A stretch of DNA of 64,000 nt from Streptomyces sclerotialus (GCA_000719105.1 JODX01000005.1:1-64000); one strand, 5' to 3'. Positions 8,778 through 19,530 are shown, counted from the stretch's first letter. Made by a program: numbers and translations. The notes: generated from the sequence alone by a model not told the origin.

Positions 8778-8813
8778 TCACTGCGGACCGGCGCGCCTGC
8801 TGCCAATAATCAT
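8778..8813 (-). CDS. cimA leader peptide MIIGSRRAGPQ (11 aa) with tandem Ile codons
   Basis: The minus-strand ATG at 8813 is followed at once by two ATT codons (Ile-Ile) and the frame ends in TGA at 8778-8780. ATT is a rare codon in a genome this GC-rich, so the pair is striking in front of an isoleucine-pathway gene. The stop lies 55 nt before the attenuator stem; in the ilvB leader the same gap is 58 nt. No Shine-Dalgarno sequence is visible. A weak promoter guess (TGAGCA 8862-8857, CAGACT 8840-8835) would give only about 14 nt of 5' leader. Function as a stalling peptide is inferred, not known. Confidence 0.6.
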   Translation of the reverse strand: MIIGSRRAGPQ

Positions 8814-8923
8814 GGCGAACGAGAGCACGGGGGCAGTCTGGCACAGACGGGCCCCGTGCTCACCGCCCGTCTCAGAATTCGAGCCGCCGGGGTTTATCGC
8901 GGTGCGACGGCGACTCACCCCCC

Positions 8924-8957
8924 GGGCCGTCCCGGACCAGAAGTCCCGGGACGGCCC
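8924..8957. terminator. Terminator after ilvE
   Basis: A perfect 12-bp inverted repeat, GGGCCGTCCCGG (8924-8935) and CCGGGACGGCCC (8946-8957), with a 10-nt loop. It lies 22 bp downstream of the ilvE stop and separates ilvE from the cimA leader promoter region. Confidence 0.8.
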
Positions 8958-8979
8958 CGAGAGGTGCGGCTGCCGGGTC

Positions 8980-10071
8980 CTAGGCGAGCCGCTGCATCCA
9001 GCCGTGTGCGTCCTCGGCCGTGCCCCGCTGGATGTCGAGGAGCTTCTCGCGGAGCCGGAGGGTGACCTCGCCGGGCTCGCCGCCCGCCTGCTGCCACTCG
9101 GCGCCGGAGGTGCGCTTGACCTTGCCGACCGGGGTGATGACGGCCGCCGTACCGCAGGCGAAGACCTCCGTCAGGCTGCCGTTCTCGGCGTCGCGCTGCC
9201 ACTGGTCGATGGAGACGCGGCCCTCCTCGGCGGTGTAGCCGAGGTCGCGGGCGACCTGGAGCAGCGAGTCGCGGGTGACGCCCTCCAGGATGGAGCCGGT
9301 GAGCGACGGGGTGACGATGCGGTCGCCGTACACGAAGTACAGGTTCATGCCGCCGAGCTCCTCGACCCACTCGTGCGCGACCGCGTCGAGGTAGCAGACC
9401 TGGTCGCAGCCCTGGGCGGCGGCCTCGGCCTGGGCGAGCAGGGAGGCCGCGTAGTTGCCGCCCGTCTTGGCGTCGCCCATGCCGCCGGGGACGGCGCGCA
9501 CCCGGTCCTCGGAGACGAAGATGGAGACCGGCTTGACGCCGCCCGGGAAGTAGGCGCCCGCCGGGGAGGCGATCACGAGGAACAGGTACTCGTTGGCGGG
9601 CCGGACACCGAGGCCGACCTCGCTCGCGATCATGAACGGGCGCAGGTACAGGGACTCCTCGCCGCCGTGCGCGGGCACCCACGCCTGGTCCTGCTTGACC
9701 AGGGCGTGACAGGCCTCGATGAACGTCTCGACCGGCAGCTCGGGCATGGCGAGGCGGCGGGCGGAGCGCTGGAAACGCTCGGCGTTCTTCTCGGGGCGGA
9801 AGGTGGCGACGGTGCCGTCGGGCTGCCGGTACGCCTTGAGGCCCTCGAAGATCTCCTGAGCGTAGTGCAGGGTCATGTTGGCCGGATCGATGGAGAGCGG
9901 GCCGTAGGGCACGAGCTGGCCGTCGTGCCAGCCGCGGCCTTCGGTCCACTTGATCGTCACCATGTGGTCGGTGAAGTGGCGGCCGAACCCGGGGCTGGCC
10001 AGGATCGCCTCGCGCTCCGCGTCGGAGAGCGGGTGGGCCGAGGGCTTGAGTTCGATCGTGGGCGTCGTCAT
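8980..10071 (-). CDS. ilvE: Branched-chain amino acid aminotransferase
   Basis: This 363-aa fold-type IV PLP enzyme interconverts branched 2-oxo acids and Leu/Ile/Val. Visible features are the group II BCAT N-terminus ([21 protein letters not shown]), the lysine region [28 protein letters not shown], and the C-terminal [15 protein letters not shown] motif that binds the cofactor phosphate. ATG 10071 ([10 protein letters not shown]) has AAGGA about 10 nt upstream. The open frame extends to 10176, but that part overlaps the promoter. It is transcribed alone: leuB upstream and cimA downstream are each separated from it by a terminator. Confidence 0.95.
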   Translation of the reverse strand: MTTPTIELKPSAHPLSDAEREAILASPGFGRHFTDHMVTIKWTEGRGWHDGQLVPYGPLSIDPANMTLHYAQEIFEGLKAYRQPDGTVATFRPEKNAERFQRSARRLAMPELPVETFIEACHALVKQDQAWVPAHGGEESLYLRPFMIASEVGLGVRPANEYLFLVIASPAGAYFPGGVKPVSIFVSEDRVRAVPGGMGDAKTGGNYAASLLAQAEAAAQGCDQVCYLDAVAHEWVEELGGMNLYFVYGDRIVTPSLTGSILEGVTRDSLLQVARDLGYTAEEGRVSIDQWQRDAENGSLTEVFACGTAAVITPVGKVKRTSGAEWQQAGGEPGEVTLRLREKLLDIQRGTAEDAHGWMQRLA

Positions 10072-10171
10072 GAGTGGTTTGTCCTTCACCGGTTGTCGTG
10101 ACGGGCCGCGCTCACGCCCGTACTGCAGGTGGTCAGTGCTAGGACGTCCGAGCATTCCCTCAATCCGCGGC

Positions 10172-10209
10172 TCCACGTCCGATTATCGCAAGACGTGGAC
10201 CCTTGGGAA
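10172..10209 (-). promoter_or_regulatory. ilvE: ilvE promoter with inverted repeat flanking the -10 box
   Basis: On the minus strand TTCCCA (10209-10204), a 16-bp spacer and GATAAT (10187-10182) make a good vegetative promoter. The inverted repeat TCCACGTC (10172-10179) and GACGTGGA (10192-10199) brackets the -10 box, so a bound dimer would block it. The rest of 10072-10385 holds a roughly 105-nt 5' leader without an obvious leader peptide, and the leuB terminator. Confidence 0.6.
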
Positions 10210-10324
10210 TCCTCCCTGCTGGTGCGAAGCGGGAGCCGGAGAGAGGAAGAGGGGCAAATGGTGTGAACGCGGCCCTTGGGGTTGCCCAGGGGAAGTGATG
10301 GTGTCACCCGGCGAGGGCATGCAA

Positions 10325-10360
10325 AAGCCGCCGGGTGCGGGAAATGCGACCCGGCGGCTT
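10325..10360 (-). terminator. Terminator after leuB
   Basis: A perfect 12-bp inverted repeat, AAGCCGCCGGGT (10325-10336) and ACCCGGCGGCTT (10349-10360), is followed on the minus strand by TTTTGC. It begins 26 bp after the leuB stop. Confidence 0.85.
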
Positions 10361-10385
10361 CGCGGAGGCGGAGAGAAGCGCGGGG

Positions 10386-11429
10386 TCAGCCGGCTACTCG
10401 TACGGCGAGGGCGTCGCCGATCTCGTCCGTCGTACGGGCGGGCCTGCCGACGCGCTCGGCGAGGTCCGCGGCGACGGCGTCCTCGATCCGGGCGGCCTCG
10501 TCCTCGTAGCCGAGGTGGCGCAGCAGCAGGGCGACGGAGAGGACCGTGGCGGTGGGGTCGGCCTTGCCCTGGCCGGCGATGTCCGGGGCCGAGCCGTGGA
10601 CGGGCTCGAACATCGACGGGAATTCGCCGGAGGGGTTGATGTTGCCGCTCGCGGCGACGCCGATGCCGCCGGAGACGGCCGCGGCGAGGTCGGTGACGAT
10701 GTCGCCGAAGAGGTTGTCGGTGACGATCACGTCGAAGCGCTCGGGCTGCGTGACGAGGTAGATCGTCGCCGCGTCCACGTGCATGTACTCGGTGGTGACC
10801 TCGGGGTACTCCGCGGCCACCTTGTTGAAGATGTTGGTCCACAGGTGACCCGCGAAGGTGAGCACGTTGTTCTTGTGGATCAGCGCGAGCTTCTTGCGGG
10901 GGCGGGCCTGGGCGCGGGCGAAGGCGTCCCGGACCACGCGCTCGACACCGAAGGCCGTGTTCACGGAGACCTCGGTGGCGACCTCGTGCTCGGTGCCCTT
11001 GCGGATGGTGCCGCCGTTGCCGGTGTACGGGCCCTCGGTGCCCTCGCGGACCACGACGAAGTCGATCTCCGGCTGGCCCGCCAGCGGGGTCTCGACGCCC
11101 GGGAGCAGCTTCGACGGGCGCAGGTTCACGTGGTGGTCGAAGGCGAAGCGGAGCTTGAGCAGGAAGCCGCGCTCCAGGACACCGGACGGGACGCTCGGGT
11201 CACCGATCGCGCCGAGCAGGATGGCGTCGTGCTGCTTGAGCTGCTCCAGGTCGGCGTCGGTGAGGGTCTCACCGGTGGCGTGGTAGCGCCGGGCGCCGAA
11301 GTCGTACTCCTTGGTCTCCAGCTTCACATCCTGCGGAAGGATCGCGGAGAGGACCTTCAGCCCCTGGGCCACGACTTCCTGGCCGATGCCGTCACCGGGG
11401 ATCACTGCGAGATCGATGCTGCGAGACAT
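10386..11429 (-). CDS. leuB: 3-isopropylmalate dehydrogenase
   Basis: This 347-aa NAD-dependent oxidative decarboxylase acts in leucine synthesis and, with citramalate-derived substrate, in isoleucine synthesis. It shows the N-terminal [11 protein letters not shown], the substrate-binding region [14 protein letters not shown], the lysine region [30 protein letters not shown] with metal-binding Asp residues, and [20 protein letters not shown] at the cofactor site. It starts at ATG 11429, with AAGGAG 12 nt upstream. This short, single-gene actinobacterial LeuB type is usually unlinked to leuCD, as here. Confidence 0.95.
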   Translation of the reverse strand: MSRSIDLAVIPGDGIGQEVVAQGLKVLSAILPQDVKLETKEYDFGARRYHATGETLTDADLEQLKQHDAILLGAIGDPSVPSGVLERGFLLKLRFAFDHHVNLRPSKLLPGVETPLAGQPEIDFVVVREGTEGPYTGNGGTIRKGTEHEVATEVSVNTAFGVERVVRDAFARAQARPRKKLALIHKNNVLTFAGHLWTNIFNKVAAEYPEVTTEYMHVDAATIYLVTQPERFDVIVTDNLFGDIVTDLAAAVSGGIGVAASGNINPSGEFPSMFEPVHGSAPDIAGQGKADPTATVLSVALLLRHLGYEDEAARIEDAVAADLAERVGRPARTTDEIGDALAVRVAG

Positions 11430-11641
11430 GTCGGCACCGTACTCCTTGTCCCAGGGAATGACACAGGGCGTCCGCGATATGGACCTCGGAGTGTCGTACG
11501 ACGGTCGCCTCCGGGGTCACTTCGCGGTCACTTCGCGGTCGCCGTCGCAGCCGTCGGCGCAATCCCCGCCGCGCCCATCCGTTTCCCCGTGTTCATCCCC
11601 GCGTTTGCCGGGAGTTGGGAATGGCTGGGAAGTTGCGCCTC

Positions 11642-13288
11642 ATGACTGCGCCTTCCCGGAGGGAACCCCCCGGCTCCCCGCTCCCGAACGTCGGCATCCC
11701 CGAGCGGCTCGCCCGGCGGCTCAGTATGCCGGAACAGCACGAGTACCTGCGCGCGAAGCTGTCCCGGGAGGGTCTGTGGCGGGGCGGGCCGTCGCGGCGC
11801 GGGGTGCTGCTGGCGACGGGGACGGTGGCGGGCGGGCTGCTGGCGGGCTGCTCGGACGCCTCCGGGTCCGGGGGCGCGGCGGGCTCCGCGGGGGCGGCCG
11901 CGCCCCGCTCCCCCGCCGCGGCGACCGGCAGGGTGCCCGGCCCGTACGTCGTGCCGTTCGCGCGCCGGCTGGCCTTCGGCGCCGATCCGGCGACACAGAT
12001 GCGGATCTCCTGGCAGGTGCCGTTCGCGGTGCAGAAGCCGTATGTGCGCGTCGGGGCGAAGCCGTGGGAGCTGAGCCGGAAGATCGAGGCCGAGGTGCGG
12101 GACCTGCACACCCCGTCGCTGTCGAAGAAGCTGCCCGCGGTCGACCAGTACTACCTGCACGCGGCCCTGGACGGCCTCACACCCGGCACGACGTACTACT
12201 ACGGCGTCGGCCACGAGGGCTTCGACCCGGCCGGCCGCCCGGAGACGCTCGGCACCTTCCGTACGGCGCCGGCCCGGCCGGAGCCCTTCGTCTTCACCGC
12301 CTTCGGCGACCAGGGCGTCAGCTATGACGCACTCGCCAACGACCAGGTGATCCTGGGTCAGGACCCCGCCTTCCACCTCCACGCGGGCGACATCTGCTAC
12401 GCCGACACCACCGGCCACGGCCAGGACTCCGACGTGTACGACGCGCGCGTGTGGGACCAGTTCCTCGCGCAGACCGAGTCGGTCGCGAAGACCGTGCCGT
12501 GGATGGTGACGACCGGCAACCACGACATGGAGGCCTGGTACTCGCCGGACGGCTACGGCGGGCAGTCGGCGCGCTGGTCCCTGCCGGAGAACGGCTTCGA
12601 CCCGCGCCGGGCGCCGGGTACCTACTCGTTCGTCTACGGCAACGTCGGCGTCGTCGCCCTGGACGCCAACGACGTGTCGTACGAGATCCGGGCCAACCTC
12701 GGCCTCTCGGACGGCCGGCAGACCCGGTGGCTGGACCGCCGGCTGAGCGAACTGAGGAAGAACGAGGCGGTCGACTTCGTCGTGGTCTTCTTCCACCACT
12801 GCGCGTACTCGACCACGGCGGCGCACGCGTCCGACGGAGGCGTGCGCGACGCCTGGCTGCCCCTGTTCACCGAGCACCGGGTGGACCTGGTGATCAACGG
12901 GCACAACCACGTCTACGAGCGCACCGACGCCATCAGGAACGGCGAGGTGGGCAGACGGGTGCCGATCGGCGCCTCGACCGATCCGGCGCGGGACGGGATC
13001 GTGTACGTCACGGCGGGCGGCGCGGGCAAGGCGCTGTACAGCTTCCCCGAGGGCGTGGCGGACAGCTACGAGGGGCACGTCGACGACCGCGAGTCGGTGA
13101 CGTCGTACCGCTGGACGAAGTCGGGCGACCGCGCCCCCGAGACGGTGGAGTGGTCGCGGGTGCGCTACACCGGCTACTCGTTCCTGTCCGTGGCGGCCGA
13201 GCCGGGCCCGGACGCCCGGCTGAAGGTCTCGGCGCTGGCGCAGGACGGGACGCGGATCGACCACTTCGAGGTGCGGCGGGGCGGGTGA
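11642..13288 (+). CDS. Tat-exported purple acid phosphatase-like metallophosphoesterase (lipoprotein)
   Basis: The 548-aa protein carries a Tat signal (PSRRGVLLATGTVAGGLLAGC) ending in a lipobox, so it is probably tethered outside the membrane. A fibronectin-like N domain (LAFGADPATQMRISWQVP) precedes the catalytic domain with all five metallophosphatase blocks: FGDQG, HAGDICYAD, TTGNHDMEAWY, VVFFHH and NGHNHVYER. It likely releases phosphate from organic phosphomonoesters; the substrate is unknown. ATG 11642 (MTAPSRREPP) was chosen over the in-frame ATG at 11615. Phosphate-dependent control would be expected, but I did not recognise PHO boxes. Confidence 0.9.
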   Translation: MTAPSRREPPGSPLPNVGIPERLARRLSMPEQHEYLRAKLSREGLWRGGPSRRGVLLATGTVAGGLLAGCSDASGSGGAAGSAGAAAPRSPAAATGRVPGPYVVPFARRLAFGADPATQMRISWQVPFAVQKPYVRVGAKPWELSRKIEAEVRDLHTPSLSKKLPAVDQYYLHAALDGLTPGTTYYYGVGHEGFDPAGRPETLGTFRTAPARPEPFVFTAFGDQGVSYDALANDQVILGQDPAFHLHAGDICYADTTGHGQDSDVYDARVWDQFLAQTESVAKTVPWMVTTGNHDMEAWYSPDGYGGQSARWSLPENGFDPRRAPGTYSFVYGNVGVVALDANDVSYEIRANLGLSDGRQTRWLDRRLSELRKNEAVDFVVVFFHHCAYSTTAAHASDGGVRDAWLPLFTEHRVDLVINGHNHVYERTDAIRNGEVGRRVPIGASTDPARDGIVYVTAGGAGKALYSFPEGVADSYEGHVDDRESVTSYRWTKSGDRAPETVEWSRVRYTGYSFLSVAAEPGPDARLKVSALAQDGTRIDHFEVRRGG

Positions 13289-13313
13289 CACGGGGGCGGG
13301 CCGGCCCGGTGGC

Positions 13314-13445
13314 TCAGTGGCCGGTCTCCCCGCCGTTGTCCCTGCGGTCGAGGGCGCGCTGGAGCGCGGCGGCGGCGTTCTTGCGGTCGGACTCGCTCGC
13401 GCGGGAGACGTGACGGACGCGACGGCGGACGGTCTGCTCGGCCAT
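13314..13445 (-). CDS. Conserved small basic protein, 43 aa, function unknown
   Basis: The protein starts MAEQTVRRRVRHVSRA and continues SDRKNAAAALQRALDRRDN, giving a charged, probably helical peptide of 43 residues. AAGGAG lies about 10 nt before ATG 13445, which supports a real gene. It ends 25 bp from the convergent phosphatase gene. I know of similar short ORFs in other streptomycetes but not of any function. The basic N-terminus suggests nucleic-acid or membrane-surface contact, which is only a guess. Confidence 0.65.
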   Translation of the reverse strand: MAEQTVRRRVRHVSRASESDRKNAAAALQRALDRRDNGGETGH

Positions 13446-13822
13446 GGCTGATCGACTCCTTCGGGAAGGCTCCGGGAGTACGGCAGAAGAGGGTGACGAG
13501 CCTCCCCCACGGCCCCTTGAGGGCGCGGGCGGTGCCACGGAGGGCGGGGAGCTGCGCGGCAGGGATCGCCTGTCCTGGTGCTCCGGCTCGCGACCGTCAT
13601 GCGCTTGATCCAGCGAGACGTTCGACTCCTACAAACGTAGGTGACGATCGTGCACCTGTCTCCACAATTACTCGGGCTTCCTACTATCTGAGACGGTGGA
13701 TTGGCCCACACGCCTGTGACCTGGGGCGACGCAAAGCGTGCCGTGGTCGTGGTTGACCGCACGCAGGGGCGCGCGACGATGGATGCCGGCCCGGCTCCGG
13801 TCGGCTTCGGGAGGGAGACCCG
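13446..13822. other. Intergenic region between the 43-aa gene and the oxidoreductase
   Basis: No gene is supported here. The region must hold the divergent promoters for the flanking genes. It contains the short palindrome CCTAC-AAAC-GTAGG (13628-13641) and a locally AT-richer stretch from about 13620 to 13700. GGGAGGGAG just before 13823 is the ribosome site of the next gene. I recognise no RNA family. Confidence 0.5.
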
Positions 13823-14776
13823 ATGACCACCGCACGTCCGCGTATCCGCGTGATCACCCAGCTGAGGTTCGGCGGCCCGGAGGTCCTCCGGGTGGAGGAA
13901 CGGCCTCGGCCCGTGCCGGCGCCCGGCGAGGTGCTGGTCAGGGTGCGGGCCGCGGGGGCCGGTCCGGTGGACGCGGGGGCGCGTTCGGGGGCGGTGCCGC
14001 TGTACGGGGAGCCGCCGTTCGTCCTGGGCCGGGACGTGGCCGGGGTGGTGGCGGCCGCCGGGGAGGGCGTGACCCGGTTCGCGGCCGGGGACGAGGTGTT
14101 CGGGGCGGTCGCGGGCGGCGGGTACGCCGAGTACGTCACCGCGCCCGCCGGGCACTTCACCGCGGCCGCCGGGCCGGACGCGCTCGACCCCGTCCGGGCG
14201 GCCGTCGTCCCGACGGCCCTGCTCACCGCCTGGCAGGCCCTGATCGACGTCGCGCGCATCGCGCCCGGCACCCGGGTGCTGGTGCACGCGGCGGCCGGCG
14301 GCGCCGGGCATGTGGCCGTGCAACTGGCCAGGGCGGAGGGCGCGTACGTCATCGGCACCGCCCACGCCGGTCAGCACGGGTTCCTGTGCGGGCTGGGGGT
14401 GGACGACCCGGTCGACCCCGCCTCCGCCGACTTCGCCACGGCCGTCCGCGACGTCGACGTCGCCCTGGACCTCGTCGGCGGCGACCTCGCCGCCCGCACC
14501 CTCGGCACCCTGCGCCCCGGCGCACTGCTGGTCTCCGCGGTCCCGTGGGACCCGGGCGTCACCCCGGAGGAGGTGGAGGCGCGCGGCCTGCGGTTCGCCG
14601 TCGTGGACGGCGGGATCCCGGGCGTCCGGCTGGAGAAGGCCGCCGCGCTCCTCACGGTCGGCCTGGTCCGCCCGCACGTGGCGGCGGCCCTGCCGTTCAC
14701 GGAGGCACCCAAGGCGCACGAACTGATCGAGTCGGGAGACACCGCGGGCGGGATCGTGCTCGTCATGCAGGAGTGA
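13823..14776 (+). CDS. NADP-dependent quinone oxidoreductase-like (zinc-free MDR) enzyme
   Basis: This 317-aa medium-chain dehydrogenase/reductase has the N-terminal GroES-like fold (FGGPEVLRVEERPRPVPAPGEVLVRV) and a Rossmann domain with VLVHAAAGGAGHVAVQLA at about 152-169. It lacks the structural-zinc cysteine cluster, so it belongs with the zeta-crystallin/quinone oxidoreductase group. ATG 13823 has GGGAGGGAG in front. It is monocistronic and convergent with pruA. The substrate is unknown. Confidence 0.87.
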   Translation: MTTARPRIRVITQLRFGGPEVLRVEERPRPVPAPGEVLVRVRAAGAGPVDAGARSGAVPLYGEPPFVLGRDVAGVVAAAGEGVTRFAAGDEVFGAVAGGGYAEYVTAPAGHFTAAAGPDALDPVRAAVVPTALLTAWQALIDVARIAPGTRVLVHAAAGGAGHVAVQLARAEGAYVIGTAHAGQHGFLCGLGVDDPVDPASADFATAVRDVDVALDLVGGDLAARTLGTLRPGALLVSAVPWDPGVTPEEVEARGLRFAVVDGGIPGVRLEKAAALLTVGLVRPHVAAALPFTEAPKAHELIESGDTAGGIVLVMQE

Positions 14777-14858
14777 GGACCCTTGCCCCCGCCGGCTCAC
14801 AGCACCCGGTCACCTGCTCCCCGTACGTCATCGGGTCAGTGCGCGCGGGCGGACACGC

Positions 14859-14892
14859 GGACGGGCCAGGTCCGTGAAGACCTGGCCCGTCC
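14859..14892. terminator. Bidirectional terminator between oxidoreductase and pruA
   Basis: A perfect 14-bp stem (14859-14872 with 14879-14892) and the loop CGTGAA lie 12 bp beyond the pruA stop, between two convergent genes. Confidence 0.85.
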
Positions 14893-14904
14893 GGCGGGGG
14901 AACG

Positions 14905-16533
<1,629 letters not shown>

Positions 16534-16574
16534 CTTTTTCCGTGACTCCTTTAACTGAGCGGTGAGGGGCGGGC

Positions 16575-17501
16575 TCAGCCCTTGCTGACCATCGAGCGGA
16601 CGAAGAACTGCAGGTTGGCGGGCTTCTCCGCCAGGCGGCGCATGAAGTAGCCGTACCAGTCGGTGCCGTAGGCGGTGTAGACGCGCATGCGGTGGCCCTC
16701 GGCGGCCAGCCGCAGGTGCTCGTCGCTGCGGATGCCGTACAGCATCTGGAACTCGTACTCGTCGAGCTTGCGCCCGGCGCGCCGGGCCAGTTCCTGGGAG
16801 ATGGAGATCAGGCGCGGGTCGTGGGACCCGATCATCGGGTAGCCCTCGCCCTCCATCAGGACCTTCAGGATGCGGACGTACGCCTTGTCGATCTCGTGCT
16901 TCTGCTGGAACGCGACGGAGGCGGGCTCCTTGTACGCGCCCTTCACCAGGCGGACGCGGCTGCCGGCGGCGGCGAGGCGGCGGGCGTCGTCCTCGGTGCG
17001 GAAGAGGTACGCCTGGATCACACAGCCGGTCCCCGGGAAGTCCTTCCGCAGCTCCTCGTGGATGGCGAACATCGAGTCGAGGGTGGTGTGGTCCTCGGCG
17101 TCCAGCGTGACCGTGGTGCCGATCTCGGCGGCGGCCTCGACGACCGGGCGGACGTTGGCGAGGGCGAGCTCGTGACCGCCGGGCAGCGCCTGCCCGAACA
17201 TCGACAGCTTCACCGACATCTCGGCGCGCTCGCCCAGCTCCAGCTCCTTGAGCCGGCCGATCAGCTCCAGGTAGGCGTCGCGGGCCGCGGTCGCCTGCTC
17301 GGGGGCGGTGATGTCCTCGCCGACCACGTCCATGGTGACCTCGAGGCCCTTGCCGGTGAGGTCGCGGATGACGGGGACGATGTCGCCGACGGTCTCACCG
17401 GGGATGAACCGGTCGACGACGGGCTTGGTCACCGGCGCCGCCGAGATCAGACGGCGCATCCGGTCGCTGCGCGACGCGGCAAGAATCACGGGACCCAGCA
17501 C
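16575..17501 (-). CDS. putB: Proline dehydrogenase
   Basis: This 308-aa FAD enzyme oxidises proline to 1-pyrroline-5-carboxylate. The barrel shows VTMDVVGED, TLDAEDHTT, VKGAYKEP, GSHDPRLI, and the C-terminal FQMLYGIRSDEHLRLA plus RVYTAYGTDWYGYFMRRLAEKP substrate and cofactor signatures. The GTG at 17501 is preferred because GGAGGT lies 5 nt upstream; the frame stays open to 17645 but overlaps the divergent regulator's control region. It forms the first gene of the putB-pruA operon. Control by the divergent PucR-type regulator is inferred from the arrangement. Confidence 0.92.
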   Translation of the reverse strand: MLGPVILAASRSDRMRRLISAAPVTKPVVDRFIPGETVGDIVPVIRDLTGKGLEVTMDVVGEDITAPEQATAARDAYLELIGRLKELELGERAEMSVKLSMFGQALPGGHELALANVRPVVEAAAEIGTTVTLDAEDHTTLDSMFAIHEELRKDFPGTGCVIQAYLFRTEDDARRLAAAGSRVRLVKGAYKEPASVAFQQKHEIDKAYVRILKVLMEGEGYPMIGSHDPRLISISQELARRAGRKLDEYEFQMLYGIRSDEHLRLAAEGHRMRVYTAYGTDWYGYFMRRLAEKPANLQFFVRSMVSKG

Positions 17502-17605
17502 GGGGCACCTCCACAACATCCAGCAAAAGGCCGTTTGCCCGACGTTTCGGGTACGGCACGGAGAACCACCGTGAAACCTAAGGATCCCCCCGATCGTCGG
17601 CCATC

Positions 17606-17615
17606 GACAGCTGTC
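17606..17615. promoter_or_regulatory. Palindrome GACAGCTGTC in the putB/pucR-like divergent region
   Basis: A perfect 10-bp palindrome lies in the 142-bp space between putB and the divergent regulator. It is a candidate operator because of its place. No other copies were found by eye nearby. Confidence 0.35.
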
Positions 17616-17643
17616 ACGCATCCGTGCGCTGGATCTCAGACAC

Positions 17644-18933
17644 ATGTATGAAGGGCGGGCGAAGGTGCGGGAGAATGCCTGGGTGACGGACGTTTTCAGA
17701 GAGCGGGGAGCGGGCCGGGGCGACTACCAGGAGCTGGTCGACGAGATCTCCGGACTGCTGGGCGCCCCGGCGACGCTGGAGAACCGCGACTTCGAACTGA
17801 TCGCCTTCGGCGCGTACGACAGCGAGGGCGACCTCGACGAGTCGGCACTCGACCCGGTGCGCACCCGCTCGATCCTGACGCGGCGTTCGACGGCGGCGGT
17901 GCGGGAGTGGTTCGAGGGCTTCGGCATCACCCGGGCCACCGCCCCGGTGCGCATCCCGCCCTCTCCGGAGGCGGGTGTGTACCGCGGCCGCGTCTGCCTC
18001 CCCGTACGTCACCGGGGCGTCGTCCTGGGCTACGTATGGCTGCTGGACGGCGATCCGGGCCCCGACGCCGCCCAGCTGTCCGCCGCCATGGAGGTCGCCT
18101 CGCGGATCGGCGCCCTCCTCGCGGACGAGGCCCAGGCGGGCGCGGACCTGACCCGCGAGCTGCGCGCGGTCCTGACCGCCGGGTCCGGCTGGCAGCGGGA
18201 GGCGGCGCTCGCGGAGTTCCGTACGGCGCTCGGCTCCCGCGCGGACGGCGCTCACACGGTGGTGTGCGTGGCACCGTGGCCCTCCGCGGACCCGGCCGGC
18301 ACCCCCTCGGTCCGTACGGTCCCGGGGGCGGTCGCGCTGTGCACGGTGCCGTGGGACGGCAGTGGCCCTGGCGGCTCCGGGCAGGGCCTGGCGCTGCTGG
18401 TGCGGCTGCGCTCGGCGGACCTGCCGCAGCCGGCGCACACGGCGGCGGCCCGGCTGCTGGAGCGCGCGGGCACGGGGCGCCGGACCGACGGCCGCGCCGG
18501 CGGCGGGCGCGCGGACGGCGCGCGGACGGCGGCCGGCATCGCGGGCGTCCGCACCGGACTGGCCGAACTGCACACCGCCTGGCAGGAGGCGTCGGCGGCG
18601 GCCCGCGCCGCACTCGCCGAGCCCCGGCTGGGACCGGTGGCCGAGTGGGGCTCGATCGGCCCGTACCGCATCCTCACCGCACTGCCGCCCGGAGCGGCCC
18701 AGGACCCCGCCGTACGGACCCTGCTGTCCCCCGCCCACCACGAACTCGCCCGCACGGTCGCGGTGTTCCTCGACCGTGCCGGCCAGGCGGGCCGTACGGC
18801 GACGGAGCTCGGCATCCACCGGCAGACCCTGTACTACCGGCTCTCCCGGGTGGAGCAGCTCACCGGGCTGGACCTGGACAACGGCGAGGACCGGCTGCTG
18901 CTGCACATGGCGCTGAAGGTGGCGCGGCTGTAG
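17644..18933 (+). CDS. PucR-family transcriptional regulator, probable proline-catabolism activator
   Basis: This roughly 429-aa protein has an N-terminal sensory region and a C-terminal PucR helix-turn-helix: [19 protein letters not shown], then [18 protein letters not shown] near 385-402. Divergence from putB-pruA suggests it switches on proline use, like PutR/PrnR-type regulators; this is inference. The start is uncertain: ATG 17644 has a poor ribosome site, and GTG codons at 17668 and 17683 are alternatives. The middle ([17 protein letters not shown], about 275-292) is a low-complexity linker. Confidence 0.85.
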   Translation: MYEGRAKVRENAWVTDVFRERGAGRGDYQELVDEISGLLGAPATLENRDFELIAFGAYDSEGDLDESALDPVRTRSILTRRSTAAVREWFEGFGITRATAPVRIPPSPEAGVYRGRVCLPVRHRGVVLGYVWLLDGDPGPDAAQLSAAMEVASRIGALLADEAQAGADLTRELRAVLTAGSGWQREAALAEFRTALGSRADGAHTVVCVAPWPSADPAGTPSVRTVPGAVALCTVPWDGSGPGGSGQGLALLVRLRSADLPQPAHTAAARLLERAGTGRRTDGRAGGGRADGARTAAGIAGVRTGLAELHTAWQEASAAARAALAEPRLGPVAEWGSIGPYRILTALPPGAAQDPAVRTLLSPAHHELARTVAVFLDRAGQAGRTATELGIHRQTLYYRLSRVEQLTGLDLDNGEDRLLLHMALKVARL

Positions 18934-18936
18934 GAC

Positions 18937-19530
18937 TCACTCCTGCGGCCGGGCCGCCTCCATCACCTGGCGCAGCCCCTCGGTGAGCGCGTCCGCGCCG
19001 GGCGCACCGGCGGGGTTGAAGGTCCACTGCGCGACGAGGCCGAGCAGCAGGGTCGTGTAGAGGCGGCCGAGGGTGTCCACGGTCTCCTCCGGGACGTCCT
19101 CCTCCCGTCCGCCCGTGAACATCGCGACCAGGCCCCGGTCGCTCTCCCGCTGCGCCCTCGCCAAGTGTTCCCGCAGCTCCGGCAGTCGGTCCCCCATGGT
19201 GAGGGCCTCCATGCTGAGGCGCCACAGGGAGTCGGGCTCCTTCATGGTCGCGATGACGTTCGTCCACACTTCCCGGAAGTGCTCGAGGGACCCGGGTTCG
19301 GACGCCGGCTCGGGCCGCCCCTCACCGTCGCCGTCGAAGGACTGGGACAGCTGCCCGACCATCTCGACGTACGCCTGGGCCAGCAGCGCGTCCTTCGAGC
19401 CGTAGTGGTAGCCGATCGACGCCAGGTTGGTGCCCGACGCCTTCACGATGTCGCGCGCGGTCGTCCGCGCGAAGCCCTTCTCCAGCAGGCAGCGTTTGGC
19501 GCCTTCGAGCAGATCCTCACGGTGTCCCAT
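18937..19530 (-). CDS. TetR-family repressor of the adjacent MFS exporter
   Basis: This 197-aa regulator has the TetR helix-turn-helix at residues 5-50 (LLEGAKRCLLEKGFARTTARD, SGTNLASIGYHYGSKDALL). The ligand domain includes MEALTMGDRLPELREHL. It is divergent from the MFS gene with 109 bp between starts and ends convergently against the PucR gene (3 bp gap). It most likely represses the exporter and itself and is released by an exported compound. The AT-rich spacer holds repeated CTAGAC and TATACG elements suited to operator function. Confidence 0.88.
   Translation of the reverse strand: MGHREDLLEGAKRCLLEKGFARTTARDIVKASGTNLASIGYHYGSKDALLAQAYVEMVGQLSQSFDGDGEGRPEPASEPGSLEHFREVWTNVIATMKEPDSLWRLSMEALTMGDRLPELREHLARAQRESDRGLVAMFTGGREEDVPEETVDTLGRLYTTLLLGLVAQWTFNPAGAPGADALTEGLRQVMEAARPQE

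Noticed and set aside
11528..14800. A 1090-codon open frame on the minus strand
   Set aside because: It runs antisense to the phosphatase and oxidoreductase genes and has no recognisable domain; composition is that of a shadow frame.
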